This document shows positions 33,004 to 44,061 of a stretch of 64,000 nucleotides of DNA, piece by piece. This stretch comes from Coix lacryma-jobi var. lacryma-jobi. Taxonomy: Eukaryota > Streptophyta > Magnoliopsida > Poales > Poaceae. The DNA is taken from positions 21,399,000 through 21,462,999 of the forward strand of contig CM019828.1 in NCBI GenBank assembly GCA_009763385.1. The letters run 5' to 3'. The notes below the pieces were generated by a model. That model was not told where the DNA came from, did not search any database, and was given only the letters and a program-made list of their open reading frames with translations. Position 1 is the stretch's first letter; every line of letters begins with the position of its first letter. The translations under genes were made by a program, and so were the position numbers.

Positions 33004-33229
33004 GTCTTCAGTGACGATTACAAATCGCAATATGTGACCAAAACTATGTCATCTTCAGTGATGATTACAAATAGCAATATGTGACCAAAACTGTGTCATC
33101 TTCAGTGACGATTACAAATCACAATATGTGACCAAAACTGTGTCATCTTCAGTGACGATTTCAAGTCGCCATCTGTGACCAAACTCTTTCATCTTCACTG
33201 ACGATTCCAAACAACAATCTGTGACGAAA
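33004..33229. repeat. CACTA subterminal repeats, about 54-bp units
   Basis: Five tandem units with TCATCTTCAGTGACGATTAC and TATGTGACCAAAACTGTG. Similar short words (TGTGACGAAA, TTCGTCACA) continue in both orientations to 33810. Subterminal repeats are where TNPA-type proteins bind in En/Spm. Confidence 0.85.
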
Positions 33230-33304
33230 TAAGAACAAATGAAACCAAGCCACGTGGCAGAATATGATTGGTCCACATGGAAACAAAGGCAGCAGTCGGG
33301 CTAG

Positions 33305-33430
33305 CTATGACGTCATCACCACGTCGCGTGACACGTCATCAATGACGTCATCGCCACGTCACGTGACACATCATCGATGACGTCATCGCCACGTCACATG
33401 ACACATCATCGACGACGTCATCAGCCATGT
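33305..33430. promoter_or_regulatory. Tandem TGACGTCA and ACGTGACA block in the CACTA subterminal region
   Basis: A unit of about 36 bp repeats about three times. The palindrome TGACGTCA occurs at 33308, 33343 and 33378, and a CACGTG G-box at 33360. These are plant bZIP (TGA-type and G-box) recognition sequences. A role as promoter, or as the transposase-binding array, is inferred. Confidence 0.6.
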
Positions 33431-33820
33431 TAGCATCCTACGTGGCAAGCGTCGTCGGGGCTTCCAAACGGACCATTATGATGAAAACAGAGTTCAATCT
33501 GTGACCAAAACGGACCGTCACAGGTTACAAACGCCGTTAACGGCGTCGTTACGGCGCGAGGTCAGACTGCGGATTATGACGAAGACCTGGACCCATCCTT
33601 GACCAAACCCGATCGTCACATAATGGTATCACATCCGTGACCACATCCATTTCGTCACAACACGGAAGCACATCTGTGACGAAAATTAACATTTCGTCAC
33701 AACAGAACAAATGTGACGCGACCCCAATGACGATATAGTTTTCATCACAAAATCGTCGCAGATTAAACTTGGTGACGGTTTGCTCATCTACAATGACGAA
33801 AGAAGTACGTCACTGATGAT

Positions 33821-33836
33821 CACATCCCTAGTAGTG
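33821..33836. repeat. CACTA right terminal inverted repeat
   Basis: CACATCCCTAGTAGTG; its reverse complement begins CACTACTAGGG. The next bases are LTR sequence of R2. Confidence 0.85.
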
Positions 33837-34063
33837 ATTCTCGTTCTTAACCCTGTTGTGCTCTCAATGGTAGAATTATAAATAACGATACCTGGAACAT
33901 TCCTGGGTGAAATGCTACAACGGGTATATTTTATCTATGCGCTTGTGGATACCCTTTATTCCATATCTTATAAAAGTGCCATGTTCATAAATACAATCAC
34001 GTCTCTAGTGTTACTGCTAGTGGAGATAGCCTAGCGTTAGAGTGATGCTAAGAGATGTCTACC
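33837..34063 (+). repeat. R2 5' LTR, right-hand (U5) fragment
   Basis: The text GGTGAAATGCTACAACGGG followed by TTTTATCTATGCGCTTGTGG aligns with the corresponding part of the R1 LTR (GGTGAAGTGCTACATCGGTA, TTTTATCTGTGCGCTTGCGG). This identifies it as the end of a related LTR. The rest is on the far side of the CACTA element, outside the window. Confidence 0.7.
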
Positions 34064-34071
34064 CACATTTC

Positions 34072-34162
34072 TGGCGCCGTTACCAGGGGTTAGGGTTTAT
34101 CTCTACTCTTGGCGATGACGCTAAGGAATGTCAACAAGCATTACTGGTGCCGTTGCCGAGGA
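34072..34162 (+). promoter_or_regulatory. R2 doubled primer binding site (tRNA-Asp)
   Basis: TGGCGCCGTTACCAGGGG at 34072-34089 and TGGTGCCGTTGCCGAGGA at 34145-34162, 73 bp apart. The sequence between them (TTTATCTCTACTCTTGGCGA, then AATGTCAACAAGC) corresponds to the 72-bp unit of R1. Confidence 0.82.
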
Positions 34163-34360
34163 GCTTTCAAGAAATTTTATATGACTACAGAAAGAATACA
34201 TCAAATATCTATACTTATAGATAGGAATCATAACCTATGTTTTTATAGGATACCCTTGTTCTATTTTTGTTTATATCTTATGCAGGGGTAATACAGGTTC
34301 AGTTGTGATCAATCACTGTTCAATCAAAAAGCAACTCGACCTAGAAGAAGATCAATACAA
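34163..34360 (+). other. R2 leader
   Basis: Short non-coding stretch between the PBS and the gag start. No ORF of note. Confidence 0.5.
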
Positions 34361-35172
34361 GTGGTGAAGATGATGGCTAACAAGACTTTGCTAGAGTTCT
34401 CAGCTCCCAACACTGGAAACATTCAGACTGGACCGACACTCCAGACGGATAACCTAGAGTTTGAGCTCAAGCCAAGCCTTATCAACCTAGTACAGACTAC
34501 TACATTCAGTGGAAAAGCACAAGAAGATGCCACTGCCCATCTATAGGATTCCCTGGAGATTGGAAGCACCATCATCATCAAGAACATTGCCTAAGACATC
34601 ATACTCCTTTGGTTATTCCCATTCTCATTGGAGGGAAGAGCGAAGCAGTGGTTCTATACAAATAAAGAATACATCAACACATGGGACAGATGTTCAGGGC
34701 TTTTCTATCAAAGTTTTTCCCTATAGGCAAAACCAATGCCTTAAGAGGAAAGATTATAAGTTTTTAGCAACAGAAGGAGAAACCATTCCAGAAGCATGGG
34801 GTTGTTTACAAGATTATATTTCAGAATCCTCACACCATAGAATGGAAGATTGATTGCTCATGCATGGATTATACAATGGACTCACTCAGAAGTCACATGG
34901 GCAACTAGATGCCACTACTGGAGGATCATTTATGTCACTAACTACTGGGAAAGGTGAAATCCTCATGGATAAGATAGCTGAGAATTAGAGCCGGAAACAA
35001 GACAAGAGTCAACGTTGTCATCAGATGGAGGAGATCCCAGAAGAAGTGAAGGCACTGACAACAAAGATGGATGTGTTACTAGGGTGGCTAGGCCAACGTG
35101 AGAAATACAAAAGAGATCGTCAAGTCATTCAAGATGCATTCAGTGCTCAGACTAGATGTGAAGAGAATTTGT
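34361..35172 (+). pseudogene. gag: R2 gag, first part (Athila/Tat-type retrotransposon gag)
   Basis: The segment contains FPFSLEGRAKQWFYTNKE and INTWDRCSG, the signature of the retrotransposon gag family (PF03732) in Athila/Tat elements, then PIGKTNALRGK and a region with RMEDWLLMHGLYNGL in a shifted frame. A TAG (probably from CAG) follows ATAHL, and a one-base loss near 34696 shifts the frame. Gag is then interrupted by R3 at ATTTG and resumes at 41831. There is no zinc knuckle in this part. It is inactive in its present form. Confidence 0.82.
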
Positions 35173-36476
35173 GATGCGCCTTGATGTCCCGATCTTCACG
35201 ACGTAGGATCAATCTCCAGATAACTAGTTGTAGAACAGCCGGATAACTTGCTGCAAGCAGCGATAACTAGTGCAACCTGGCAAATAAAACTCGAAGCCAA
35301 CCACCGTCTTTAACCGGCAACCTGAATCGAGGATTCGCCCAACCACACTCTCAAAGAACCAACCAACACAGCCTATAATCAATCAAGGCAAACCTTGAAA
35401 GGAGTAGGAGCACCAATTGGGAGAGGATGATGTCGCCGCTTCTGTAAATCCCGCGGAGAAAATCACAAGAGCAAAGGGGTAGAGATAACACTCTCAAGGT
35501 TTGTTAGCACACAGCTGAACAAAAAGGTTATGTATTTCAATTATCAAAAGTCTGTGATTGCTATGAAGCAATGACGTATTTATACTAGGAGCAGCCCTCC
35601 TAGATAGGTATAAACACGAAATGGAAATAAATAGGTAGAGTATGTGAACAGACTTCCACGAAAGGGCTTCTGAGTTAATCTTGCGTGACTGTTGGAATTC
35701 TGAGCAGTCTTCAATGTTTTGGCAATAACTCCACTTTGGAAAGTCCAAAAGATACACCGTCAGTTGCATTAGAAAGTTAACTTGATAAGCTTTCACACCA
35801 TGTGCAGCATGCACCATGAAGCTTCGTAGATTGGTACAGTTTTGCATGGCAAGTTGGACAACATGCAGTCTATCCACCAGCTGACCAGTATGCACTAAAT
35901 CTGGTCGGCAGTCAAGAGAAAATTCCAAACTGGTCGAAACTTATGGCATTGGAAACTAGACTTCATAAGCTTTCCAAAATGTCCTCATGGACCTTCATAG
36001 CTTTTGTGAATCAAAAGATATGACTAATTCTTTCCGACGGTTCTGCTGGACTAGACTGGTCGGAGTGTGGATCTTCACTGTTATCAACTCTTTGTGTGTT
36101 CTTGTCTTCCTCCTTGGCGAACCTGAGAAATAACAATATGCACGATTTAGGTAGTATATAATTCTCATTAATATTAATATAAATTTCACAAAGTAGCGCG
36201 TGCACCTTTTATTGTAGCTTCTTTGCTCGGCTACGTGTAATCGGTCCATCGAAGACTTGGGCTGGTGTCGATGTAGGTGATACCGACCTGTTGGAGCTTG
36301 TAACATCTTGCTGGTCGGCATGCTGGTTGGTGAGGTCATATCATCCTCCCCTCCTTAAAAAGGAGTCGTCCTTGACTCTGAAGTATATTGGTGTTGTAGT
36401 TTGATTTGGAGCTTCCAACTTCTTGTTGGTCGGCGAGGTCTTGATGGTCGACGAGCTGCTCGGCGAGGTCATATCA
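35173..36476 (-). repeat. R3 3' LTR
   Basis: 1304 bp, nearly identical to 40526-41830. Many differences are transitions (for example GCGCGTGC versus GCACGTGC near 36200 and 41550). It includes two near-repeats of GGTCGGCGAGGTC at the start of the LTR. Confidence 0.92.
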
Positions 36477-36490
36477 TCCTCCCCTTCTTG
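36477..36490 (-). promoter_or_regulatory. R3 polypurine tract
   Basis: The minus strand reads CAAGAAGGGGAGGA directly before TGATATGACC. A similar copy (AAGGAGGGGAGGA) occurs again within the LTR near 36345, which suggests the LTR start includes an old duplication of the tract. Confidence 0.75.
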
Positions 36491-39100
36491 AAAAGGAGTC
36501 GTCCTCGACTCTAATCCATCTAAGCCCAATAATTGTGCTAGGTCAACAGGACTACATGCTATGTTTCTTGTACAATCATCTTCTTCCATTACAGCAAGGT
36601 GTTTGAATCTGTAATCATATAGACCAAGTAGTAGCCTTGTTGGTGGAATAAATAACTTTGAATCAAGTTTAGCTTTCACCTTGAATGAATGCTTAGAATT
36701 ATGAGTGAATATCGATGTCCTTGGCACGGTCTTATCATTTCCCTCCCTTCCATAAAAGTTGAACTCTGTTGTTGTTCTCCTGGAAAGTAGTTTAAAGAAA
36801 ATAGAGAATGGATGTGTATGCCAATTGCTATGATGACTTACTGAGGATTGTTCATTGGCTTCTTTATAATTTATTTTCACAATATTTACTTTATTTGGGA
36901 GAAACAATTTCTAAGATTTTGTGATTCTAGGATTAGTTTGAAAATGGAAGCACAAAATTTCTTTCAATCCACTTATTTTATTCATGTTATCATGTTTCAT
37001 CTTAGTGAGATAGTTCATATCAAAAGATGGAAATGAAACATTAATGTTATTATAAAGATCCATATGGTGTATGTTGTAATGTATTTAAATGTTGCGATAT
37101 GTACCTCTCAAACTCCATGGGTCCATAATGTAGATGAAAAGAATTTGGGTGAATGAGTAGAACACAGTTGCACAAGATTCTTTCTTCTAGTGAAAAACAT
37201 GAACAAGGAAATAACATTGATAGTTCCAAACAACAAGCACTAAACAATGTTCTTATCTCAAATAAAGAATAATATGGTTCACAATATGTACTGCTCATTA
37301 TATTCAAGTTCAATTCAGCAAGCTTGTCACATGTTATGCAAAGGGCACAAGCATTAAATTTATTGTCAACATGATGTCCAATGAAGTTAAAAGTAAACTT
37401 GCAGCTATATGCACTATTGAGAGATTTCATATATGATATATCAAGAGCACTTTTAAGTATTTTATCAATATCAACAAATTCATCAAGCTTGACATAAAAC
37501 ATGCATTCAGCAAAAGATGTTCTATTAAGAAATTCAGCATCAGTAATCAACTTCACATGGTTAACATTATTAACATGTAAATTAGCATGTATATCAGTCA
37601 AAGAATAGTAACAATGTTGCATTATTGAACAATGGTTGTCAATTTGCAAGATTCTAGCACTTGTATGAACATGTGGATTAATCAAATCAGCACAAAGGTT
37701 TGTGTTTGGTTAATTCCAACTAAAACAAGTGGAATGTCACATTTGCTCACCAATTTGTATTGCAAATTTGTATCTAAATTACTTTTAGTTCCTTTCAGAT
37801 TTGGTGATGGTTCATGAACAATGGGTTGTATCTCTGAATTTTTACGTTGACCGTTGTCATGGTTCAATCTTGGGGCAGCAATGAATTGGTTGTCAACATT
37901 TATTACCTCTTCACTTTGCTCGTCAAGCATGGTGGCATTTTGAGAAGCAATCTCTCCTTCATTTTTCTTGCACACCTGCACATTTTGAGAGACAACACTA
38001 GAAGTAGACATTAATGTGTTAGTGTTAAAATTATCCTCACATATTTTGAAATAAAGCTCTCTCTCTTTGTGTGGTGTTTCCCTCACACTCATATTATTGA
38101 TGCTCTCACTCTCACGTTTAGTGGAATCACGCAACTCACTTTTACTTTCACTCTCACTCATTTTGGCTACGTGGCTCTTATTCTCTTATGGGTTTGATGC
38201 TCAATCTCTTCAATGTCTTGTGGAGTGTCATACGAATAGGGATTCAGATTCATGGTCTCTTGCAATTGCATTGGAAGAACAATAGTTGCAACCAAACAAT
38301 CATCTTTGACTTTCTCAAAAGGTGTTGTACTAGGATTGATATGAGTGGAATCATCTGCACAACTCTTGCCTTCAATCTGAACATTAGGTGCCATGTTGGA
38401 GCACTCAATTTCAGCACAACTGTCCAATAACTCTTCACACAATGAAGCTGATGGTACCACACATCTTTGCATTTTGTTCATGCTTGGAACAACATTAGTT
38501 TGTAACTGTAGATTTGTTGGAGTATCATGATCTTCATCTTGGACAGATTTGGCACTCACACTAGGTGGCAATATAGTGTCATCTTTCATCTCACGTTCAA
38601 CACTCAAATTGACACTATGGGCAATCTTCAAATTCCGATTATCTAACCTTCAAAATTTAAAGTGTTACCGACCTCTTGATCCCATTTTGGCTATGATTTT
38701 TCAAGTTCCATGGCAGAATTCTGCATAGTTTTAGGATTTTATCTTCACCACAATTGGTACTAGAACAAGGCACAAGACTTGTAGTACCTACAACACTTGT
38801 GTTTATGCATTGTGGTGATGCTTCTAGCTGACAAATTTTCAGATTTGCATGGTGTGGAACTGCAACATGTTCCTTCAACTTCGTACTCAAAAGATCAACC
38901 TCCAATGGAGAAATATGTTCACTTCTTTTGGCACTAGTATCAACTGAAGAAGCTTCTGGGACAACATTTCTTCTCTTCGTGCATGGAGTTGATGCTTGCT
39001 TGTATCCAATAAAAGAGGACATAGTGGGTTGTTTCTTAGCACATGAGTCTTGGCTGGAATCAATGCATCTGACCTTGCCTTGCTGCACCTTCGTAAGTTC
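36491..39100 (-). pseudogene. R3 long unknown ORF, in frameshifted pieces
   Basis: Five consecutive minus-strand open pieces (39088-38657, 38631-38167, 38161-37682, 37685-37050 and 36907-36341) abut or overlap slightly in different frames, as expected from one long ORF of 800 or so codons with a few one-base shifts. The N-terminal half is Ser/Asn/Thr-rich and low in hydrophobics. The later half is Cys/His/Leu-rich (CKFTFNFIGHHVDNKFNACA, then LCITCDKLAELNLN) and the end is basic. No protease, RT or integrase motif is visible and I do not recognise the family. It sits where pol should be. It could be a captured gene or a rapidly evolving element protein. Confidence 0.5.
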
Positions 39101-39600
39101 TTTTCCTCTTTAATTGCACAACTCAAAAGATCTTGCATGTTCTAAAACATTTTCAATCTATTGCAGCAACAATGTTATCATTAAGGCCTCTCATGAAGTA
39201 CTTCATTGCATTCATGTCATCAACAGTATTTGCTCGATGCAAAACGAATATAGCTTATCATAATATGCTTGGACAGATTTACTACCTTGCTTCACATTCT
39301 CCAAACGACGAAGCAAAATCAGCCCATATTTCCTTGAAACAAATTCCTTTCTCATCGCTTTCTTCAAATCTTCCCAATTCTTGATGAGACGCTTATGTGG
39401 ATATTGTTTCCACCAATCATGAGCATAATCTTAAAATTCAAGTATGGCTCGAGATATCTTCTTTGTTTCTGAAAATTCTTGATCTTCAAGTTCATCTCCA
39501 TTTGTTCTTGTCACTCAAGAAATTCTTTCGGATCAGTACTTCCATAGAATGGAAGGTTGGTATACCTTCGACCTGTCATGGTTAATGCATATACAAACAA
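39101..39600 (-). pseudogene. gag: R3 gag (retrotransposon gag core)
   Basis: Minus-strand frames read, with shifts, FYGSTDPKEFLE, then HDWWKQYPHKRLIKNWEDLK, then MRKEFVSRKYGLILLRRLEN, QGSKSVQAYYDKLYS and MKYFMRGLNDNIVAAI. This is the retrotransposon gag family (PF03732) pattern in which W-W-K and R-F-V-P-like motifs are followed by V-x-E-Y. At least three one-base shifts and one stop break it. It continues into the unknown ORF by way of a Cys/Lys-rich stretch. The frame is closest to chromovirus-type gags. Confidence 0.75.
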
Positions 39601-40508
39601 CAAGCTTATATGTGGTATAGGATAATATGTGGAACTCACACAACCTCACCTCTCTTACTAACCGAAGCTCTTATGAAATCCCTGCGGGTTACAGAAAAGC
39701 CAAGTGTGTGGTGGTAACAGAAAGTGATGGCGAGGCGAATACAAGAATAGAGTACGGATTACGATGGCTTGTATGTGGAGCTTGGTGGGGATTAACACAC
39801 AAGGAAAAGCAATCTGAATTCTCGTTATTGTAAAGTTAAATAACAATCCAAACTAGATATTCCCTACCTAGTGCTGACCACAAGATATGAACAATATAAA
39901 TGGATCACACACGCACAAAGAAATTTCAGAGTTAATGCAACAAGGAGTATGATTGGGATGCAGTGTTGCGATCAGACCCAACCAAAGTTTTGCATCAAAC
40001 AATAATAGCAAACTGGTTGCACAACTTGATGTAAAAATTTCAACACTTGTGCATATAAACTAACTGATCTTAATCTCTTTTTTTCTAACTTCTTGCAATA
40101 ATTTTTTTTGCACCTTTTTCTTTCTTCTTTTTTTTGACACACTTCTTTTAAATAGAACTAAACACACAGATCAGATATGATACTTGCACACTTAGAGATA
40201 AAATCATACAAATAACAAAAAGCAACCAGTGGTTATAACTTGATAGGAACAAAGTTAACGCGAAGGACGATATATGTTTCAGATTTTTTTATAGGGATTT
40301 TCAGATATATTAAAGAGGCACAAACGACACACGAAGGATAAATGATCAGCGACTAAACAAAGATTCTAATGGACTGAAACTTAACAAAACTCACTAAAAT
40401 AACAGATTGAAACAAAGGGCTATGGCAAAATATGTTTATGGCTTTTTGGTGGATAGGACGAACACAAAATATATGTAGCTAAGGGTAAAGAATCCTACCA
40501 TGGTAACG
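39601..40508 (-). other. R3 leader between PBS and gag
   Basis: AT-rich with poly-T runs and no gene seen. A TTTTTTTTCTAACTTCTTGC stretch lies near 40080. Confidence 0.5.
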
Positions 40509-40523
40509 AAAGCTTTGATACCA
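40509..40523 (-). promoter_or_regulatory. R3 primer binding site
   Basis: The minus strand reads TGGTATCAAAGCTTT, two bases inside the 5' LTR. It differs from the usual initiator tRNA-Met PBS by A for G at position 9. Confidence 0.85.
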
Positions 40524-40525
40524 GA

Positions 40526-41830
40526 TGATGCGCCTTGATGTCCCGATCTTCACGACGTAGAATCAATCTCCAGATAACTAGCTGTAGAACAGCCGGATAA
40601 CTTGCTGCAAGCAGCGATAACTAGTGCAACCTGGCAAATAAAACTCGAAGCCAACCACCGTCTTTAACCGGCAACCTGAATCGAGGATTCGTCCAACCAC
40701 ACTCTCAAAGAACCAACCAACACAGCCTACAATCAATCAAGGCAAACCTTGAAGGGAGTAGGAGCACCAATTGGGAGCGGATGACGCCGCCGCTTCTGTA
40801 AATCCCGCGGAGGAAATCACAAGAGCAAAGGGGCAGAGATAACACTCTCAAGGTTTGTTAGCACACAGCTGAACAAAAGGGTTATGTGTTTCAATTATCA
40901 AAAGTCTGTGATTGCTATGAAGCAATGACATATTTATACTAGGAACAGCCCTCCTAGATAGGTATAAACACAAAATGGAAATGAAAGGGTAGAGTATGTG
41001 AACAGGCTTCCACGAAAGGGCTTCTGAGTTAATCTTGCGTGACTGTTGGAATTCTGAGCAGTCTTCAGTGTTTTGGCAATAACTCCACTTTGGAAAGTCC
41101 AAAAGATACAACATCAGTTGCTTTGGAAAGTTAACTTGATAAGCTTTCACACCATGTGCATCATGCACCATGAAGCTTCGTAGATTGGTACAGTTTTGCA
41201 TGGCAAGTTGGTCAACATGCAGTCTGTCCACCAGCTGACTAGTATGCACTAAATCTGGTCGATAGTCAATAGGAAAATTCCAAACAGGTCGAAACTTGTG
41301 GCATTGGAAACTAGACTTCGTAATCTTTCCAAAATATCCTCATGGGCCTTCATAGCTTTTGTGAATCAAAAGATATGACTAATTCTTTCTGACGGTTCTG
41401 CTGGACTGGACTGGTCGGAGTGTGGATCTTCACTGTTATCGATTCTTTGTGTGTTCTTCTCTTCCTCGTTGGCGAACCTGAGCAATAATAATATGCATGA
41501 TTTAGGTAGTATATAATTCTCATTAATATTAATATAAATTTTACAAAGTAGCACGTGCACCTTTTATTGTAGCTTCTTTGCTCGGCTACGTGTAATCGGT
41601 CCATCGAAGACTTGGGCTGGTGTAGATGTAGGTGATACCGACCTGTTGGAGCTTGTAACATCTTGTTGGTCGGCATGCTGGTCGGTGAGGTCATATCATC
41701 CTCCCCTCCTTGAAAAGGAGTCGTCCTCGACTCTGAAGTATCTGTTGTTGTAGTTTGATTTGGAGCTTCCAACTTCTTGTTGGTCGGCGAGGTCTTGTTG
41801 GTCGACAAGCTGCTCGGCGAGGTCATATCA
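40526..41830 (-). repeat. R3 5' LTR
   Basis: 1305 bp with TG..CA ends, abutting the ATTTG duplication on its outer side. Confidence 0.92.
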
Positions 41831-42500
41831 ATTTGGGGACAAAAATCCCGGATAATCAGGAAAATGCAAATATCATCAACAACTCTTCAACATCGAGAAA
41901 GCAAGGATGGAATCAACAGTCCACTTATCAAGGTAAGTCCTCAGACAATCTTAATTCTTCCAATTTTAAGCAACCACCTTTGAGAGATATAATCTTAGAG
42001 CAGCTAGAGTTAATGACACCTGATTAAAACAACTGGTTTCAAGATAGTCTTAGGGCATTATTAAAACACTTGTTTTCAAAGATAAAGTCTTAGAGGGTAT
42101 AAATGCAAAAAATGGATGAGTTTTCTTCTGCTCTAAAAGAACAAATCAATGTAAATAAAAAGATAGAGATACATTTAGCCAAATTGGTTGTTGTTTTGCC
42201 TGTTGCCACTAACCCTGAGCAGATACGAGCTATAACTACTAGAGGTGGGAAGGTCACTCGTGATCCCCCATATCCAAAAGGGCACCAAACGGACAGACAA
42301 CAACAGTGACGCCAACAATAACAGAAGAAAATAAGGATCATGAAGTTGAAGAATTGGATCTACCACTACCAGAAATGATGCAAGATTATCATGACACCAA
42401 CCATCTACTGTTTCCACGTAGAAAGAAGAGAGCCATAGCAGATGAGCAGTTCAGTAAGTTTGTTGAAGTAATTCAATAACTATATATCAATATTCCTCTG
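41831..42500 (+). pseudogene. R2 gag, second part
   Basis: Resumes after R3. MQKMDEFSSALKEQINVNKK and PVATNPEQIRAITTRGGK followed by DPPYPKG match the C-terminal gag linker of Athila/Tat elements. After a shift, FVEVIQ.LYINIPLLDAIQ (one in-frame stop at the dot) leads into protease. No zinc knuckle is visible. Confidence 0.78.
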
Positions 42501-43070
42501 TTAGATGCTATACAGGTAGCCACCTATGCAGTATATCTAAGAGACATCCTAAACACCAAACGACACTGCCCACCACTGAGGTATCAGTTGATAGAAGAGT
42601 GTAGTGGCAGCCATCCTCAATACTTCTCCACAAAAGAAGAAGGATTCAGGATGCCCAACTATCGACTGTTCAATCGGTGATCAATACTTCAACAATGCGC
42701 TATGTGATCTCGGAACAAGGGTGAGTGTGATGCCCAAGACGGTCTTTGATAAACTTCATTATTCAAGACTTGTCCCAACATCAATGTGCCTACAACTTGC
42801 CGATCAATCACTCCATTATCCGATACGAATCGCTGAAGATATTCCAGTCAAGATTAGAGAGTTCTTCATACCAGTTGACTTTGTGGTATTAGACATGCAA
42901 TCAGACTCAAAGTGTCACTCATTTCTAGGGAACCATTCTGAGTACTCCAAATGCCCACATCAATGTTGGAATTGGAGAAGTCAGACTCAACATCAACGGA
43001 CAACAGGAATGTTTTCCATTTAAGACAAAGCCTGAGTTAGGCTCGACAGTAAAGGTGGTAAAATAAGGGA
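42501..43070 (+). pseudogene. R2 aspartic protease
   Basis: CPTIDCSIGDQYFNNALCDL leads into the active-site turn CDLGTRVSVMPKTVF (Asp-Leu-Gly-Thr; the usual motif has Ala or Ser in the last place). VKIREFFIPVDFVVLDM follows, and the LILGRPFL region is damaged (SFLGNHSEYSK). Readable pieces of the expected C-terminal part follow in other frames to FPFKTKPELG. The intact open frame is 42604-43023. No reverse transcriptase begins after it. Confidence 0.82.
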
Positions 43071-44061
43071 GATCAATAGTCACAAGAGGCATCATCCTCA
43101 GGGAAGGCTGAAACCCCCAGAGAGTAACAACTTTGGAGAAGTCCAGTTCGGTGGACATAAAAATCTTGAACCTTGACCGGGAGGTAACTCAGTAGTTATC
43201 CATATTTACTTTCTTGCACATTCATTCTGCATATGCATATGAAAACAAAATTAAAACATAAAATATAAAATTTAGGCCCCACGTAAATAATTTATACAGT
43301 GTGTAAAAACCCGAAAGAATATTTACCATGGTGGCATATAAAAAATATATCTTCACATCCATAAGCATTTTTCATTGCATAAAAGTAATTTAGTTTTGAA
43401 ATTTACTGCATAGTAGTTATTTTTCACCACCGAGACCCACTTTCTTAGACCCACCTTTTGGAATCCACTCTTCCTTTGCTTCCAAACCACTCAACCAAGC
43501 ATCAGAATGCTTTTGCACCATGAATGGACGAAATTCTAGCTTAAAATTGCAGGGAAGTTCAAGTGGAGGAAGGAGCACCAGGTGGGCCCCAGAGGGGGGC
43601 TGGCCGGCCCCACCACCAGGCCGGCCGGCCTGCCCTGGCCTTGGCTATAAATAGCCACCTCTCGTGGCCTTCCAAACTCACCCCTCACCTTCCCCTTCTC
43701 TCCTTTCAGCATAATTCATTTTGAAATATGTTTCTAGCTATTCCTTCCTTCAATCAAGAGTGTAGAAACTAAGAAAGAAGGAGAGTTTTGTAAGGAAGAG
43801 AAGGTAGAGGTGTGAGGAGTTCTAAAATTTGAGTAGAGGTCAAGTTTTAAAGAAGAGTAGTGCTGCCCAAATCAAATATAGAAACTCTCTTAATAAACTA
43901 ACCTACGGATGTTTGACTTGTGAACGGCTAACCACTATCTGCTTATATTTTTAACCCGTTCTATAACCTGTTCTTGTGTGGTTATTTGTTTCTCTTTGTT
44001 CAACAGGATGAGTCACAAGAAATCCTTCCTCGTGCGAATGCACAGGCTATGATCTGGGTCT
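43071..44061 (+). other. R2 non-coding tail and 3' LTR-like promoter region
   Basis: The block near 43270-43340 corresponds to 5395-5490 of R1a in reverse. Then GC-rich inverted-repeat sequence (GGCCGGCCCC and GGCCGGCCTGCC, 43600-43630) stands before a TATA box (GGCTATAAATAG, 43646-43653). This is the same layout as the U3 of R1, so it is probably the left part of the R2 3' LTR. The R2 LTR start could not be fixed. Near 44007 TTGTTCAACAG/GATGAG looks like a 3' splice site. Confidence 0.5.

Larger units (their letters stand above)
1..33836 (+). mobile_element. CACTA (En/Spm-type) DNA transposon, right part, with nested retrotransposons
   Basis: The window opens inside the element and its right terminus is visible. 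TNP2-type transposase exons lie at the left, a TNPA-like gene at 29.7-32.7 kb, a block of short subterminal repeats at 33.0-33.8 kb, and the terminal sequence ends ..CATCCCTAGTAGTG (reverse complement starts CACTACTAGGG), the CACTA-family signature. The three bases after it (ATT, 33837-33839) would be the right target duplication; the left end is outside the window. Without the nested elements R1a (2352-12479) and T1 (13980-26323) the visible element is about 11.4 kb. Flanking sequence on the right is an LTR fragment of R2, so the CACTA element jumped into an older retrotransposon. Family assignment is firm; exact subfamily is not determined. Confidence 0.88.
35173..41830 (-). mobile_element. 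R3, non-autonomous LTR retrotransposon with gag and a long unknown ORF
   Basis: A 6.66-kb element on the minus strand. LTRs of 1304 bp (35173-36476, 3') and 1305 bp (40526-41830, 5') start TGATATGACC and end GGCGCATCA on the minus strand. The target duplication ATTTG is exact (35168-35172 and 41831-41835). A PBS resembling the initiator tRNA-Met type (TGGTATCAAAGC) lies two bases from the 5' LTR, and a purine tract lies at the 3' LTR. The interior holds a Ty3 gag and, in place of protease and pol, about 2.6 kb of unrecognised but largely open minus-strand sequence. Gag suggests a chromovirus-like (CRM/Reina-type) parent, tentatively. It cannot move without help. Confidence 0.9.
33837..44061 (+). 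mobile_element. R2, old Athila/Tat-like Ty3 element, non-autonomous, split by CACTA, R3 and C1
   Basis: Order on the plus strand: LTR end (33837-34063), doubled tRNA-Asp PBS, gag, [R3 35173-41830], rest of gag, protease, then non-coding sequence and an LTR-like promoter region. No reverse transcriptase or integrase is present between protease and tail. The left LTR is cut by the CACTA element and the right LTR by C1. The PBS has several changes and gag has stops and a shift, so it is older than R1. It shares the doubled PBS and a downstream non-coding block with R1a. Confidence 0.8.

Noticed and set aside
33004..33430. Regular short repeats considered as a CRISPR-like array
   Set aside because: The units are contiguous without unique spacers, in a plant transposon terminus.
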